Source: Priapulus caudatus (Eukaryota > Priapulida > Priapulimorpha > Priapulimorphida > Priapulidae). From it: DNA of 26,120 bases. A program made the translations under genes and the position numbers. The stretch spans positions 346,330 through 372,449 of the forward strand of contig NW_014577219.1 of NCBI RefSeq assembly GCF_000485595.1, in the 5' to 3' direction. The first letter of the stretch is position 1, and every line of letters starts with the position of its first letter. This document shows, piece by piece, positions 1 through 8,220 of this stretch. The notes under the pieces are model-generated. The model was not told where the DNA came from, did no database searches, and worked only from the letters and a program-made list of their open reading frames with translations.

Positions 1-65
1 AATACTACTATCTAATATGCCGGACCGTACCTCGGCCTACCCGATTAAACGAGTCTACGGAGTTG

Positions 66-268
66 CAGGGGCGTGTACAGGGGGGGGCGTCAGGGGGTCC
101 GGAGACCCCCCCCCCCCCTCTGCTCGCGCAGAAAAACGCTTCTAAGATGGCGTCTAATTTTAAAAAGATTATGGGGGAAAAAAGGCCCCAGACCCCCCCT
201 TCGCGTGCTCGCCAACTTTGGGTTACGGTGTAGACCCCCCCCCTGGTACATATCCTGTACACGCCCTG
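66..268. mobile_element. Nested miniature inverted-repeat element, hAT-like ends
   Basis: The ends are CAGGGGCGTGTACAGG at 66 and CCTGTACACGCCCTG ending at 268, which are inverted repeats of each other. The CAGGG...CCCTG form resembles hAT transposon termini. Comparison with the uninterrupted sister copies (719-995, 22806-23420) shows that this block is extra sequence between GAGTCT-GGAGT and the CTACGCC-CTCCCTAACCC part of the host. The inside holds several long C or G tracts. An 8-bp target duplication is not clear, perhaps because of indel noise. It contains no protein. Confidence 0.5.
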
Positions 269-289
269 ACTCGCCTATACGCCATTACT

Positions 290-380
290 CCCTAACCCTA
301 ACCCTAAACACTAACCCTAACACGAACCCTAACGCTAACCCTAACATAACCCTAACCTAACCTAACCCTAAACCCTAACC
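290..380 (+). repeat. Interstitial telomere-like CCCTAA tract, degenerate
   Basis: About a dozen CCCTAA-like units occur with irregular spacers such as CCCTAACAC, CCCTAACG and CCTAACC. The tract lies inside foldback element T1 rather than at a chromosome end, since the same core position in T2 (802-860, reverse orientation) and in T3 holds the same motif. Confidence 0.8.
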
Positions 381-475
381 ATATCACGCTAGATAGTTAA
401 CCAGGCGGTACGTTTCGGGTATACCGGGCGACCTACCCAGGGTACGTTCGGCAGTACCCGGGAGACATAGACCCT

Positions 476-718
476 AGTATTGAGCGTTAGGTCGAGATCT
501 ACGGGCGTTCGTTGTGTTGTGCTTCGCTGCCGCGCAGCGCATTCACATTCTTACATTAATTATAGCCTGATCTGTAAATAGCCCACGTTAGTTCCGGTGT
601 CACAATATATTCACGCCACTAGCCTCACACGTGATTACGTTTTTAGCGCTACATATGTCTTCAGATTCCGAGTCTGTACGCGCAAGAAACTGTAAAACAT
701 CTAGTAGGCGTGCTCATA
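476..718. other. Spacer without recognised gene or repeat
   Basis: This stretch separates the two foldback copies T1 and T2. I see no open frame of note, no tandem structure, and no similarity to the other repeats in the window. Confidence 0.5.
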
Positions 719-995
719 GGTCTATGGCCCCCAGGTACTGCCGGACGCTACCCTGGGTACGGTCCATCTATACCGGAACGTACCCTGTGAATATTTGATA
801 TGGTTAGGTTTAGGCGTGTAGCGTGTTAGGCGTTGGGTTTGGGTTAGGGTTAGAGTAGGGCGTAGCGACTCCCTAGACTCGTTGAGTGGAGTAGCGCGAG
901 GAACGGTCCGGCATATTAGATAGTACCAGGGTACGTCGCCGGTATACCGGACCTTACAGGGTAACGTTCCGGCAGTACCCTGGGGACATAGACCC
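719..995 (-). mobile_element. Foldback element with telomere-like core, complete copy T2
   Basis: Terminal inverted arms of roughly 65-70 bp begin with GGTCTATGGCCCCCAGG at 719 and end with CCTGGGGACATAGACC near 994. Both arms carry GTACC-rich and GGTATACCGG-like palindromic blocks. Between them lie a TTAGGG-like tract (802-860) and a subterminal block that is the reverse complement of the beginning of T1 (CGGTCCGGCATATTAGATAG at 904-923). No coding capacity is seen. This is the shortest complete copy and defines the family in this window. Confidence 0.65.
802..860 (-). repeat. Interstitial TTAGGG-like tract inside T2
   Basis: GGTTAGG, GTTTAGG, GTTAGGC and GGGTTAGGGTTAG units are present. 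Orientation is opposite to the tract at 290-380, in keeping with the inverted orientation of the whole element. Confidence 0.75.
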
Positions 996-1014
996 TCTCA
1001 GCAGTAGTAGTAGT

Positions 1015-2080
1015 AATTCGGGTATGCGCGTCACCATCTTATGGCAAGCCATTGTTATCACTAATTCGAGAAACCACGCGTTCCTCGCCACGAAACCAGG
1101 TTTTCGTGCCTCACAAAACTCTAGTTTCTTGTCGCTGAGCAACCACGGTTCTTGCCATGAAACTACGTTTCGTGGCAACACGAAACCTGGTTTCTAGCCC
1201 TATAACGCGCGTTATAGCTGGAATCTTAGTTTCGTGAGCAGAAACTAGGCTTTTGTCGACCAAGAAGCTAGGTTCAGCAAGAAACCCACTTTCAACGCGC
1301 CATTTGCTATCATAATTCAGAGAAACACGGTTCTCGCCACGAACCAGGTTTCGTGCTCACAAAAACCTAGTTTCTTGCTCGAGAGAGCCACGGTTCTTCC
1401 ATGAAACTAGGTTTCGTGGCTCGAACCTGCGTTTCTAGCCCTATACGCGGTTATAGCTGCAGAATCTTAGTTTCAGTGAGCAAGAGAACACTTAGTTTTG
1501 GGAGCAAGAACCTAGGTTTCATGCAAGAACCCACTTTCACCGCGCCATTGTATCATAATTCCAGAAACCACGGGTATCCTCGCACGAACCAGTTTCGTGC
1601 TCACGCAACAACTAGTTTCTTGCTCGAGAAACCCACTGTTCTTGCAGTGAAACTAGGTTCGTGCAACGAAACCTGGTTCTAGCCCTATAACGCGGTTATT
1701 AGCTGGATATTCTTAGTTTCGTGTGAGCAAGAAACTACGGTTTGGAGCCAAGAACCTAGCGTTTCAGCAAGAAACCCACTTCACGCGCCATTTGTATCAT
1801 AATTCGAGAAACCACGGTTCCCTTTGCCACGAAACCAGGTTTCGCTGCTCACAAAACCTAGTTTCTTGCCATGAAACTGGGAGGTTTTCATGGCATGAAA
1901 CCTGCGTTTCTAGCCCTATAACGCAGTTATAGCTGAAGTCTTAGTTTTCTTGAGCCAAGCAAACTAGCGTTCTTGGGAGCCAAGAAAACACTTTGCAACC
2001 GCGACCATTTGTATCCATACATTCGCGCAGAAACCATAGTCTCGAGCGACGAAACCTAGTTTCGTCGTTGCTAAGGCCCG
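1015..2080 (+). repeat. Satellite array, ~244-bp monomer, about four copies
   Basis: Monomers are recognised by a recurring TATCATAATTC-type landmark near 1055, 1311, 1554, 1798 and 2014, which gives spacings of about 216-252 bp and most often ~244. Each monomer is built of shorter ~20-bp motifs such as GAAACCTAGTTTCTTGCTC and GAAACTAGGTTTCGTGGCTC, which are themselves near-palindromic (AAACCTAGTTT). A second landmark is CCCTATAACGCGGTTATAGC, also palindromic. Open frames here are read-through of the repeat. The same monomer appears in reverse orientation at 2935-3550 and 4030-4800. Confidence 0.85.
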
Positions 2081-2086
2081 TATCTA

Positions 2087-2150
2087 GGATTCGTTGATCC
2101 GAGCGCTGACCTCAGGCCGTAAGTTTCAGCCACTCGAGGCCACTGCTGCA
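2087..2150 (-). repeat. tRNA-like linker, copy 1
   Basis: Read on the minus strand, this starts GCAGCAGTGGCCTCGAGTGG and ends at GGATCAACGAATCC. The first part fits a Pol III A box (TRGCNNAGYNGG), allowing one inserted base, and the end resembles a B box with two extra bases. It links the satellite block to the AT-rich spacer. It may be a degenerate tRNA-derived SINE head or chance; no full cloverleaf could be drawn. Confidence 0.35.
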
Positions 2151-2246
2151 GTAAATACTCTATTATATATATTAATGCCTGCTGTTGCTGGCACCTATGC
2201 TCTCATAGAAAAATAAAATGTTGCTGAGGGAAGGAATAAGTGCCCG
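2151..2246. repeat. AT-rich spacer of the higher-order unit, copy 1
   Basis: The reverse complement of this spacer matches 3862-3943: both contain TTCCTTCC...TCAGC, GCAGGCATTA and AGAGTATTTACTGCAG in the same order. It sits between the tRNA-like linker and the GTACACGC array. Confidence 0.55.
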
Positions 2247-2735
2247 AGCGTGCGTACACGCACGCTTACACGCCTGGTACACGACAGCTGCACGCGGGTG
2301 TACACGCACGCTACACGCTGGTACACGCACGTGCACGCTGGCACACACACGTACACGCCACGTACAGCGCACGTACACGCGGCGTACACGCACCGTGCAC
2401 GCGGGTACACGCACGCTCACGCCACGTACACGCGTGTGCACGCGCCTGTAGCGTCGGCTACACGCCACGACACGCTGCGTACACCGCCGTGTGCACGCCT
2501 GGGCACACCACGTACACGCACGTACACGCACGTACACGGAGGTACGCACGCGACACGTCGACGGTACACGCACGTGCCACGCAGTACCACGCTGTTGCAC
2601 GCGCCTGTCACGCGCAGCGTACACGCACGTACACCTGGTACACGCACGTGCACCGCGGTTAACACGCTGCGTACACGCACGTACACGCCGGTGCAACGCA
2701 CGGCACGCGGGTACACGCAGATACAGCGACTGATA
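2247..2735 (+). repeat. GTACACGC minisatellite
   Basis: The stretch is made of variable ~10-14-bp units with the core (G/C)GTACACGCACG, for example at 2251, 2301, 2360 and 2511. It is strongly biased to purine-pyrimidine alternation (GTACAC, CGCACG), so it may adopt Z-DNA. All six frames stay open for long stretches because stop codons are rare in the unit; none of those frames should be taken as a gene. The reverse-complement version lies at 3555-3850. Confidence 0.8.
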
Positions 2736-2842
2736 CACTCTCAATAGCATTTAACTAGCAGAGCCATATTTATTTATTATACATATTATATATAAGTTAA
2801 TTAGCCTAACTAGTAGTGTTATTTCTATAGTATTATTACTGA
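2736..2842. other. AT-rich spacer, not matched elsewhere
   Basis: This spacer holds TATTTATTATACATATTATATATAAG-type sequence and no gene. It marks the turning point between the left (forward) and right (reverse) satellite blocks. Confidence 0.4.
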
Positions 2843-2910
2843 GCAGTGGCCCCGAGTTGGGCTTGAACTTCACACTGATGGTCGGGACCGCTGCGCGGAT
2901 CACGCATCCT
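2843..2910 (+). repeat. tRNA-like linker, copy 2
   Basis: GCAGTGGCCCCGAGTTGGGC at 2843 corresponds to the A-box region of the other two linkers with extra bases, and GGATCACGCATCC at 2897-2909 to the B-box-like end. It leads into the reverse-orientation satellite block, as copy 3 does. Confidence 0.3.
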
Positions 2911-2934
2911 GATTAGCGGAGTCTTAGCGCAACA

Positions 2935-3552
2935 CGGTAGGTCGTTCGACAAACTAGGTTTTCGTCGCTCCCGAAACTAGGTTTCGTCGCTCGAAACTGA
3001 GTTTCTCTGAAACTATGTTTTCTCGGAATTATGATACAAATGGCGCGGTTGAAAAGTGGTTTCTTGCTCCCGACAAACCTAGTTCTTTGATAAGCAAACT
3101 AAGGAGTTCCAGCTATAACGTCGCGTGTATGGGCCTAGAAACAGGTAGTTCATGCATGAAACCTAGTTTCATGGCCAAGAAGCTAGTGTTTTGGGGGGCG
3201 GGGCGGGTTGGAGCGACGAAACCTGCGGTTTCTGTGCCGAGGGAACTCGTGGGTTTCTCGAATTATGATAAAAATCGGCGCGGGTTGAAAGGTGAGCTGT
3301 TTCCTTGCGCTGAACTCTAGGTTTCTCGCTGCTCCTAAACTAGCTTTCTTCGCGCGAGGCGAGAACGTAAATTCGCAGCTAGTAACTGCGGTTGATAAGC
3401 GCTTAGAAACCAGGGTTTCGCTGCCACGAAACCTAGTTTCATGGTCTCAAGAAACCTGGATTTCTTGAGCCAAGAAAACTAGCCGCTTTTGTGAGCACGG
3501 AAACCTGTGGTTTCGTGCGAGGAACGTGGGCTTTCTCGAATTATGATTACAA
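2935..3552 (-). repeat. Satellite array, reverse orientation, two to three monomers
   Basis: The AATTATGAT landmark (reverse complement of the forward array's landmark) occurs near 3027, 3261 and 3538. Motifs such as GAAACTAGGTTTCGTCGCTC and TTCCAGCTATAACG identify the same monomer as at 1015-2080, inverted. Indels are frequent between monomers. Confidence 0.8.
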
Positions 3553-3554
3553 AA

Positions 3555-3850
3555 TTGGTTGTACCCGCGTTGCGTGCAGCCGGTGCGCTGTGTACCAGTG
3601 TACGCTGCGGTGTACCCGACGTACAGGCGCGCGTGCCACACGCGCGTCGTCTGCGTGCACGGTGCGCTCTGTACCCGCGTGCACGCTCGTGGTAGCCCGC
3701 TGTACGTGCGTGCCATGTGCGTCGCTTACTGTGTGTGCCCGCGCGTGCCCACCCCCGCGACCCTCCGCCCGGTACCAGCGATGTACGTGCGCTGTACCCC
3801 GCTGTGCAGTGCGTGTACCAGCCGCTGTACGTTGCGGGATGGCTACGCTA
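3555..3850 (-). repeat. GTACCCGCG/GCGTGTAC minisatellite, inverted relative to 2247-2735
   Basis: The core is GTGTACC, GTACCCGCG and GCGTGCACG, which is the reverse complement of the GTACACGC array. Long open frames on both strands are repeat read-through. Confidence 0.75.
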
Positions 3851-3943
3851 CCCGCCTCGGGCCACTTTCCTTCCTTCAGCCAGACCCTAGTGAGGCATAG
3901 TTGCCAACACACGCAGGCATTAGATATATAGAGTATTTACTGC
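3851..3943. repeat. AT-rich spacer of the higher-order unit, copy 2
   Basis: This is the reverse complement of 2151-2246, with shared blocks TTCCTTCCTTCAGC, GCAGGCATTAGATATATAG and AGTATTTACTGCAG. It confirms that array, spacer, linker and satellite move as one unit. Confidence 0.55.
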
Positions 3944-4002
3944 AGCCAGTGGCCGAGTGGCGCTGAATACGCTGACGGTCACGCTCGCGGATCACGAAAT
4001 CC
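3944..4002 (+). repeat. tRNA-like linker, copy 3 (best A box)
   Basis: TGGCCGAGTGG at 3950-3960 is a perfect fit to a tRNA A box of the Leu/Ser type, followed 28 bp later by GGATCACGAAATCC at 3989-4002, which resembles a B box with extra bases. The A-to-B spacing is in the tRNA range. I do not see a convincing acceptor stem, so it is called tRNA-like and not a tRNA gene. Confidence 0.35.
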
Positions 4003-4029
4003 TAGACTAGATACGGGCCTTAGCAACGA

Positions 4030-4800
4030 CGAACTAGGTTTCGGTCGCTCGAATAACTATGTTCTCGAACCTTATGCATACAAAAGTGCCGCCGGTTGAA
4101 AGTGGTTGTTCTTGCCTCCCAAATAACCTAGTTCTTGCTCAGCAATACTAAGCATTCAGCTTTATAACTGCGGTTATAGGCCTTAGAAAACCGAGGTTTC
4201 ATGCCATAACTAGTTTCATGGCAAGAAACTACGTTTTTGTGGAGCACTGAAACCTGTTCGTGGCGAAGAACCGTGGCTTTGCTCGAATTATGATACAAAT
4301 GGCCGCGTGAAAGTGGGTCTCTGCTGAAAACTAGTTCTTTACTCCCACAAACCCTACAGTTTCTTGTCACGAACTAGAGATTCCAGCTATAACGCGGTAT
4401 ATAGGGCTAGAAACCAGCGTTCGTGCACGAAACCTAGTTTCATGGCAAGCAACGATGGCATCTCGAGCAAGAAACTAGCGTTTGTGAGCCAACTAAAACC
4501 TTGTTTCGTCGAGGAACCGTCGGTTCTCGAAGTATTGAATACACCAATGGCGCGTTGAAATCTGCGGTTTCTCTGCTGAACCTATTTCTTGGTCCCAGAA
4601 AACCTAGATTTCTTGCTCACGAACTAGCATTCCAGCTAATACCCGCGCGTTATAGGGCTAGAAAACCAGGTTTTCGTGCACGAAACCATAGCTTTCATCG
4701 CAAGAACCGTTGGTTTCCTCGCAGCAAGAAACTAGTTTTTGAGCCACGAAACCGGTTTCGTTGCGAGGAACCGTGGTTTCTCGAATTATGATAACAAATG
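4030..4800 (-). repeat. Satellite array, reverse orientation, about three monomers
   Basis: Landmarks near 4068, 4284, 4530 and 4784 are spaced 216-254 bp apart. It is the same monomer as at 1015-2080, inverted. The array ends abruptly at AATTATGATAACAAATGGC and gives way to unrelated sequence. Confidence 0.8.
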
Positions 4801-5364
4801 GCTTTGCCCATACACCATCACAACCTCTATAGCCCGCAGGCAAGCCAGTTGCATAGGAGTTCGCACATCATTATTGGCTAACATATCCTTCCAGTTATCC
4901 TTGTCAAGAAAGAAACATTAGTGACGTATACAGGCGTAAGACTTGGGGGGGGGGGGGCAATGGGGGCAGTGCCTCCCTAGATTTTGGCAGCACAATTAAA
5001 AATATAAGCTTAGTAATAATCGTAAATAACACTAAAACGTGATTTTTACCTGCTCCACTTACCCGTGAAACCTGTCTCAACCACTCCTACGACGTCGATC
5101 AAAGCTGCGCCGTTCGCTCATCATTTACCAGTTGAGTCAATGAAATATTAACCCACCCCCCCACCCTGGAATATTGCTCAACCTACGGCCCTGAAACATC
5201 TAACGCAGGCTATCTATTCGAAAATCGTGACGACCGAATGGCGTTTACAGATTATACGAGCAAGGCAGCAAGCTGCCTCTGCATACGTGCTAGCTCCAAT
5301 AAACGGTCGTGCTAGGGTTAGAAGACCATCAGTATAGACAATCAGTCGCGCAGCCTCATCGGGG
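4801..5364. other. Unassigned spacer with a 13-G run
   Basis: I see no gene. A run of 13 G lies at 4945-4957, followed by GGGGG at 4961-4965, which makes a possible G-quadruplex. A C-rich stretch (CCCACCCCCCCACCC) lies near 5153-5167. The minus-strand frame at 5214-5450 is not convincing as a protein. Confidence 0.4.
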
Positions 5365-5580
5365 GCTACATACGTGCGAGCACAGGCCCTTGGAGGCTCA
5401 AGTTTCAATAAGAATAAAAAGGCGAAGCGGTTCCTGTGCGTAAAGAGCAAGCAATCTTCGCTTCCTATTTACACAGCGTTCTTACCAAAGCATTTCGCTC
5501 TTTTATCCACAGCCGCTTCGCTCTTTTACTCTTCTTGAAACTTGAGTCTCCAAGCGCTTGGGGGCTGCGAGATATAGCAT
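5365..5580. repeat. Foldback palindrome with GCGAAGC/GCTTCGC motifs
   Basis: The left arm (around 5385-5435, with CTCAAGTTTCAATAAGAATA then GGCGAAGCGG) is the inverse of the right arm (around 5510-5556, with CCGCTTCGCTC then TACTCTTCTTGAAACTTGAG). Inside are further inverted copies of GAAGC/GCTTC and TAAAGAGC/GCTCTTTTA. The second copy at 9646-9780 begins inside this palindrome, so one duplication edge falls within it. Confidence 0.6.
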
Positions 5581-5875
5581 GCCTTATCTGTACGTCACTA
5601 TTCACACTCATAGCGCAATCATTATCAGATAGTCATAATTAACATTAAGTTTAAACATAAATTAAACATTAAGTATGAATTAACATCAATTACTTTCTTT
5701 TATTCAAATATAACGCAGTCGAAGCGTTTGCTCGCAGTTATGCGTTATTCGCAAAGATATACTAATACACGTCACGCCTATGATTAAATATTTAAGACAG
5801 AAAGAAAAATGCTGGCAAACTTCCAGTGGATTTCTTATTTAATTAATTACATAAAGCATGTGATTTCAATGTATC

Positions 5876-5957
5876 TCATATATACTATATAAATAAATAA
5901 AAATTATATATATATATTATATAATATATGTATATATAGATCATCTATATATATCTT
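5876..5957. repeat. TA-rich microsatellite
   Basis: ATATAT and AAATAAATAAA stretches occur inside module 1. The counterpart is at 10104-10163. Confidence 0.8.
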
Positions 5958-6679
5958 TGCGTGGGAAACCTCTTTAAACGCTTTATAATATTTAAACTTT
6001 AAATTTAATATCATGGTTTTCAATAAATTATCTGACTATAAAAAAGCTAACATATGAACTTGGCGTTCCTAATGTTCCTGGATAAGCAGCGGTAACCAGA
6101 CTTGCCAAACAAACAAAGTACATATTCCACGGAATCTTTTACTATTCTGCTATTATTACAATTGCTCAAAATTTACTGTGTACCTATGTGCCCAACCAGG
6201 CTTGCGAGACAACGTCATTACACATATAACAAATCGAAATCACTACATGTTTGCATTTTTACCTCCTCTTTGATATAACTATAACGCTAATGTATGGCCT
6301 TGCTGGCTAACACTCTCAGTGACCATACAGCATTAACAATCGTAGCAAAAGTAGCATTTGCTACGGCCCCGCGTTTTAGAGCCCCGTAATATCATAACTA
6401 TTTATACTAAATTTTGTTCAACTTTTTTTAATTTTAGATACACGTAAGTTGATACGATAATGGGTGCTGGCCAGAAGTTTGGTTTGTCAGAAAAATCATT
6501 ACGAACTAAAACGATTTTAGTCTATCATTTGTGTATTTATAATATTTGTCTTTAAATTTAGGGCCCACTTCTACTAACATCGTCGCCTTACAGCCTAGGT
6601 CCTTTACTAGCTTATCCGGTCATGTGGCAGTGAACTTATAACAACCCGCCCGCGCTTCTTCTTTTAAAGTTGCTTCCAG

Positions 6680-7614
6680 ACTGCGCACAGGTGACGTGAG
6701 ACAGTATTACATTAGTAAAGTGTTCGACGACAACCGGGGGTGCGATGTGCCGTCTTAACGCGACCAGAGACATCGCTGTCATCGCAAGTTGTAAACGCCT
6801 GGAGTGCAGGGAATGCTGCAGTGGAGACTCTGCACTCCTACGTAACCGCGTATATGTTAGTCAGTATTGTGTAAAATCACAGTGGGCGTCATGTGTGCTG
6901 TGTTCATGATGAAATTGTGTGCGCCGACTGCTGTGCCGTCCCGGTGCACGTCGCGTGTCGCAACACCACCAGCAGCTGCACCACAGTAAAACGACCATCA
7001 ACTACTAACGTAACCGATCATATTGTCAGTATACTTGTGTCAAAAATCACTGATGGGTCGTGCTTCGCCCGTCTCTGGCGTCGTCGCGCGTGATTGTGTG
7101 CGGATGAGCAGTGCGTGGACGTGCGCTGCGTGTGCAAATAAAAACAGCAGTGACACGTGAAGGACATAATGCAACTACTACTTAACGAATATATTGTCAG
7201 TATGTGTAAAATCATCGGTTGGGGGCGTGGTTGGTGCGTGCGTCTGCGTGCGCTTGAGATTTGTGTGCGGATAAGCGCTGCGTGGTGTGCGTGGCGTAGC
7301 TGCAATACAGACAGTAGCGCAGTGAGCGGATAGGATGTGTTGTGTACTCGTGGTTGTTGGGATTGGAGATATACGAAAAAGTAATTTAATTCTATCCATT
7401 GTGTGAATAACAATATTTATTATGTCACTTCTCATGTCACACGAATCACCATGTTTTCGTTTGACGCATAAGTTATGAAAAGTAATTATTCTCTTCTATG
7501 TGTAATAAAGTCATTTCTCCTTCTTTTCAGCTGGCTGCAATATCAACCCGGGCTTTAGCATACTGGCACGGGGTTCCTATGTCTCGTTTTTTCGTCTTCG
7601 CTCTCGCAACGTGA
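6680..7614 (+). pseudogene. Ly-6/uPAR-like 3' gene part, indel-laden copy
   Basis: This is the counterpart of the gene at 10861-11727. The domain exon would be 6680-6841 after a CTTCCAG acceptor and before a GTAACC donor, but about ten single-base indels relative to the other copy break the frame, and the CNYY end reads as a garbled TGCACTCCTAC. The tail exon at 7531-7614, after a CTTCTTTTCAG acceptor, still reads open for 27 residues to the same TGA but with a changed, less hydrophobic sequence. It may be a true pseudogene or a real gene badly sequenced; indels of similar density in the flanking introns favour the second. Confidence 0.55.
6842..7320 (+). repeat. ~150-170-bp intronic minisatellite, copy in first module
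   Basis: Units begin at 6842 (GTAACC), 7010 (GTAACC) and 7181 (CTTAACG), each preceded by an ACTACTA or CTCCTAC exon-end-like sequence. Each holds ATTGTCAGTAT, TGTGTAAAATCA and GT-rich tracts. The unit number matches the array at 11025-11460. Confidence 0.7.
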
Positions 7615-7937
7615 CGCGCAATATTTTCGTCGATGTCGGGAATGCGCGTTCGATAGTCCGACACTCGGCGCGTGACTAACCATCCTTCAGACATGACATA
7701 GCGTGTGTTGAATACTTCGTCCTTAGACGCAACTTTCGATCCACTTGAAGGCAAGCTTCAATAGCACACTTGAATTCGCAGTGAGTATGAACTAAAAGGC
7801 AGGAAGGCGCGGTTAAAACTCGGCGCAAGTGTTATAGCTGGTTGAGATTTTTTAAATCTTGAACGTCACGACGCGAAATCCGAGGGATTTTGCAGCTTAA
7901 TGCCCGATATCTAAGCGAATTCATGATCATCAGGGGA

Positions 7938-7984
7938 GAATAATCACAAAATTTAATTCATTCAAATATTCATTGTCATTATTC
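7938..7984. repeat. Short foldback with GAATAATCACAAA ends
   Basis: GAATAATCACAAA at the left and TCATTGTCATTATTC at the right form imperfect inverted ends. The same short element is at 12037-12080, and a longer relative with the same terminal motif is at 16409-16641. Confidence 0.4.
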
Positions 7985-8213
7985 CTTTATAAATTTGAAA
8001 CAGTATAAGTACATCTCTGAGCGCAGAGGATGGGAACATCAAGCGACGTCATGCTCCGCTATAGCTAGTGACTCACTCATGCATGCCCTCTCAACGATGC
8101 GATGCGGAACAGTTGTTCGTCGCGGAGTTGAACTTTTACGTATTTGCGCCGCTAGAGCCAAAAAGATTTTGTCTCGGTCGAACCAGCCAAGAAATCCTGC
8201 CGGTTTTTTTGCC

Positions 8214-8220
8214 TATAAAA
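8214..8220 (+). promoter_or_regulatory. TATA-box-like site
   Basis: TATAAAA lies in GCCTATAAAATATAC, preceded by a T run, and is conserved at 16935-16941 in the second copy. Transcription would start roughly at 8245. No firm gene can be attached to it, so this is only a candidate. Confidence 0.25.

Larger units (their letters stand above)
1..475 (+). mobile_element. Foldback element with telomere-like core, copy T1 (left end outside the window)
   Basis: This copy shares a distinctive layout with two others at 719-995 and 22806-23420. A block starting CTATCTAATATGCCGGACCG leads into a CCCTAA-rich core, then an arm with TACCAGGGTACG, GGTATACCGG and GTACCC, ending in GACATAGACCC near 475. The matching left inverted arm would lie before base 1. 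The copy is interrupted at 66-268 by another element; without it the length fits the ~250-280 bp of the other copies. No transposase is visible, so this would be a non-autonomous, MITE-like element. The family is unknown to me. Confidence 0.6.
5411..8012 (+). repeat. Duplicated module 1, first copy (indel-rich)
   Basis: It aligns in the same orientation over its whole length with 9646-12111, from AATAAAAAGGCGAAGCGG to GAAACAGTATAAGTAC. The two copies differ by single-base insertions and deletions every few tens of bases or less, in coding and non-coding parts alike. It contains the decayed Ly-6 copy (6680-7614), an AT microsatellite and the GCTACGG...CCCCGTA hairpin. The even spread of indels suggests sequence error at least as much as decay. 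Confidence 0.85.

Noticed and set aside
290-380. A true chromosome end
   Set aside because: The CCCTAA tract is short and degenerate, has sequence on both sides, and occupies the same place in three copies of a foldback element.
2172-2750. Long overlapping open frames on both strands, up to 192 codons
   Set aside because: They run through the GTACACGC minisatellite, whose units lack stop codons in every frame. Composition is a simple reflection of the repeat.
3015-3320. 101-codon frame in the satellite block
   Set aside because: It consists of satellite monomer sequence; neighbouring monomers are frame-shifted and full of stops.
5214-5450. Minus-strand frame with IVYTDG, reminiscent of the first RNase H motif
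   Set aside because: None of the other RNase H residues follow, and the frame overlaps the GCGAAGC palindrome. A five-residue match is not evidence.
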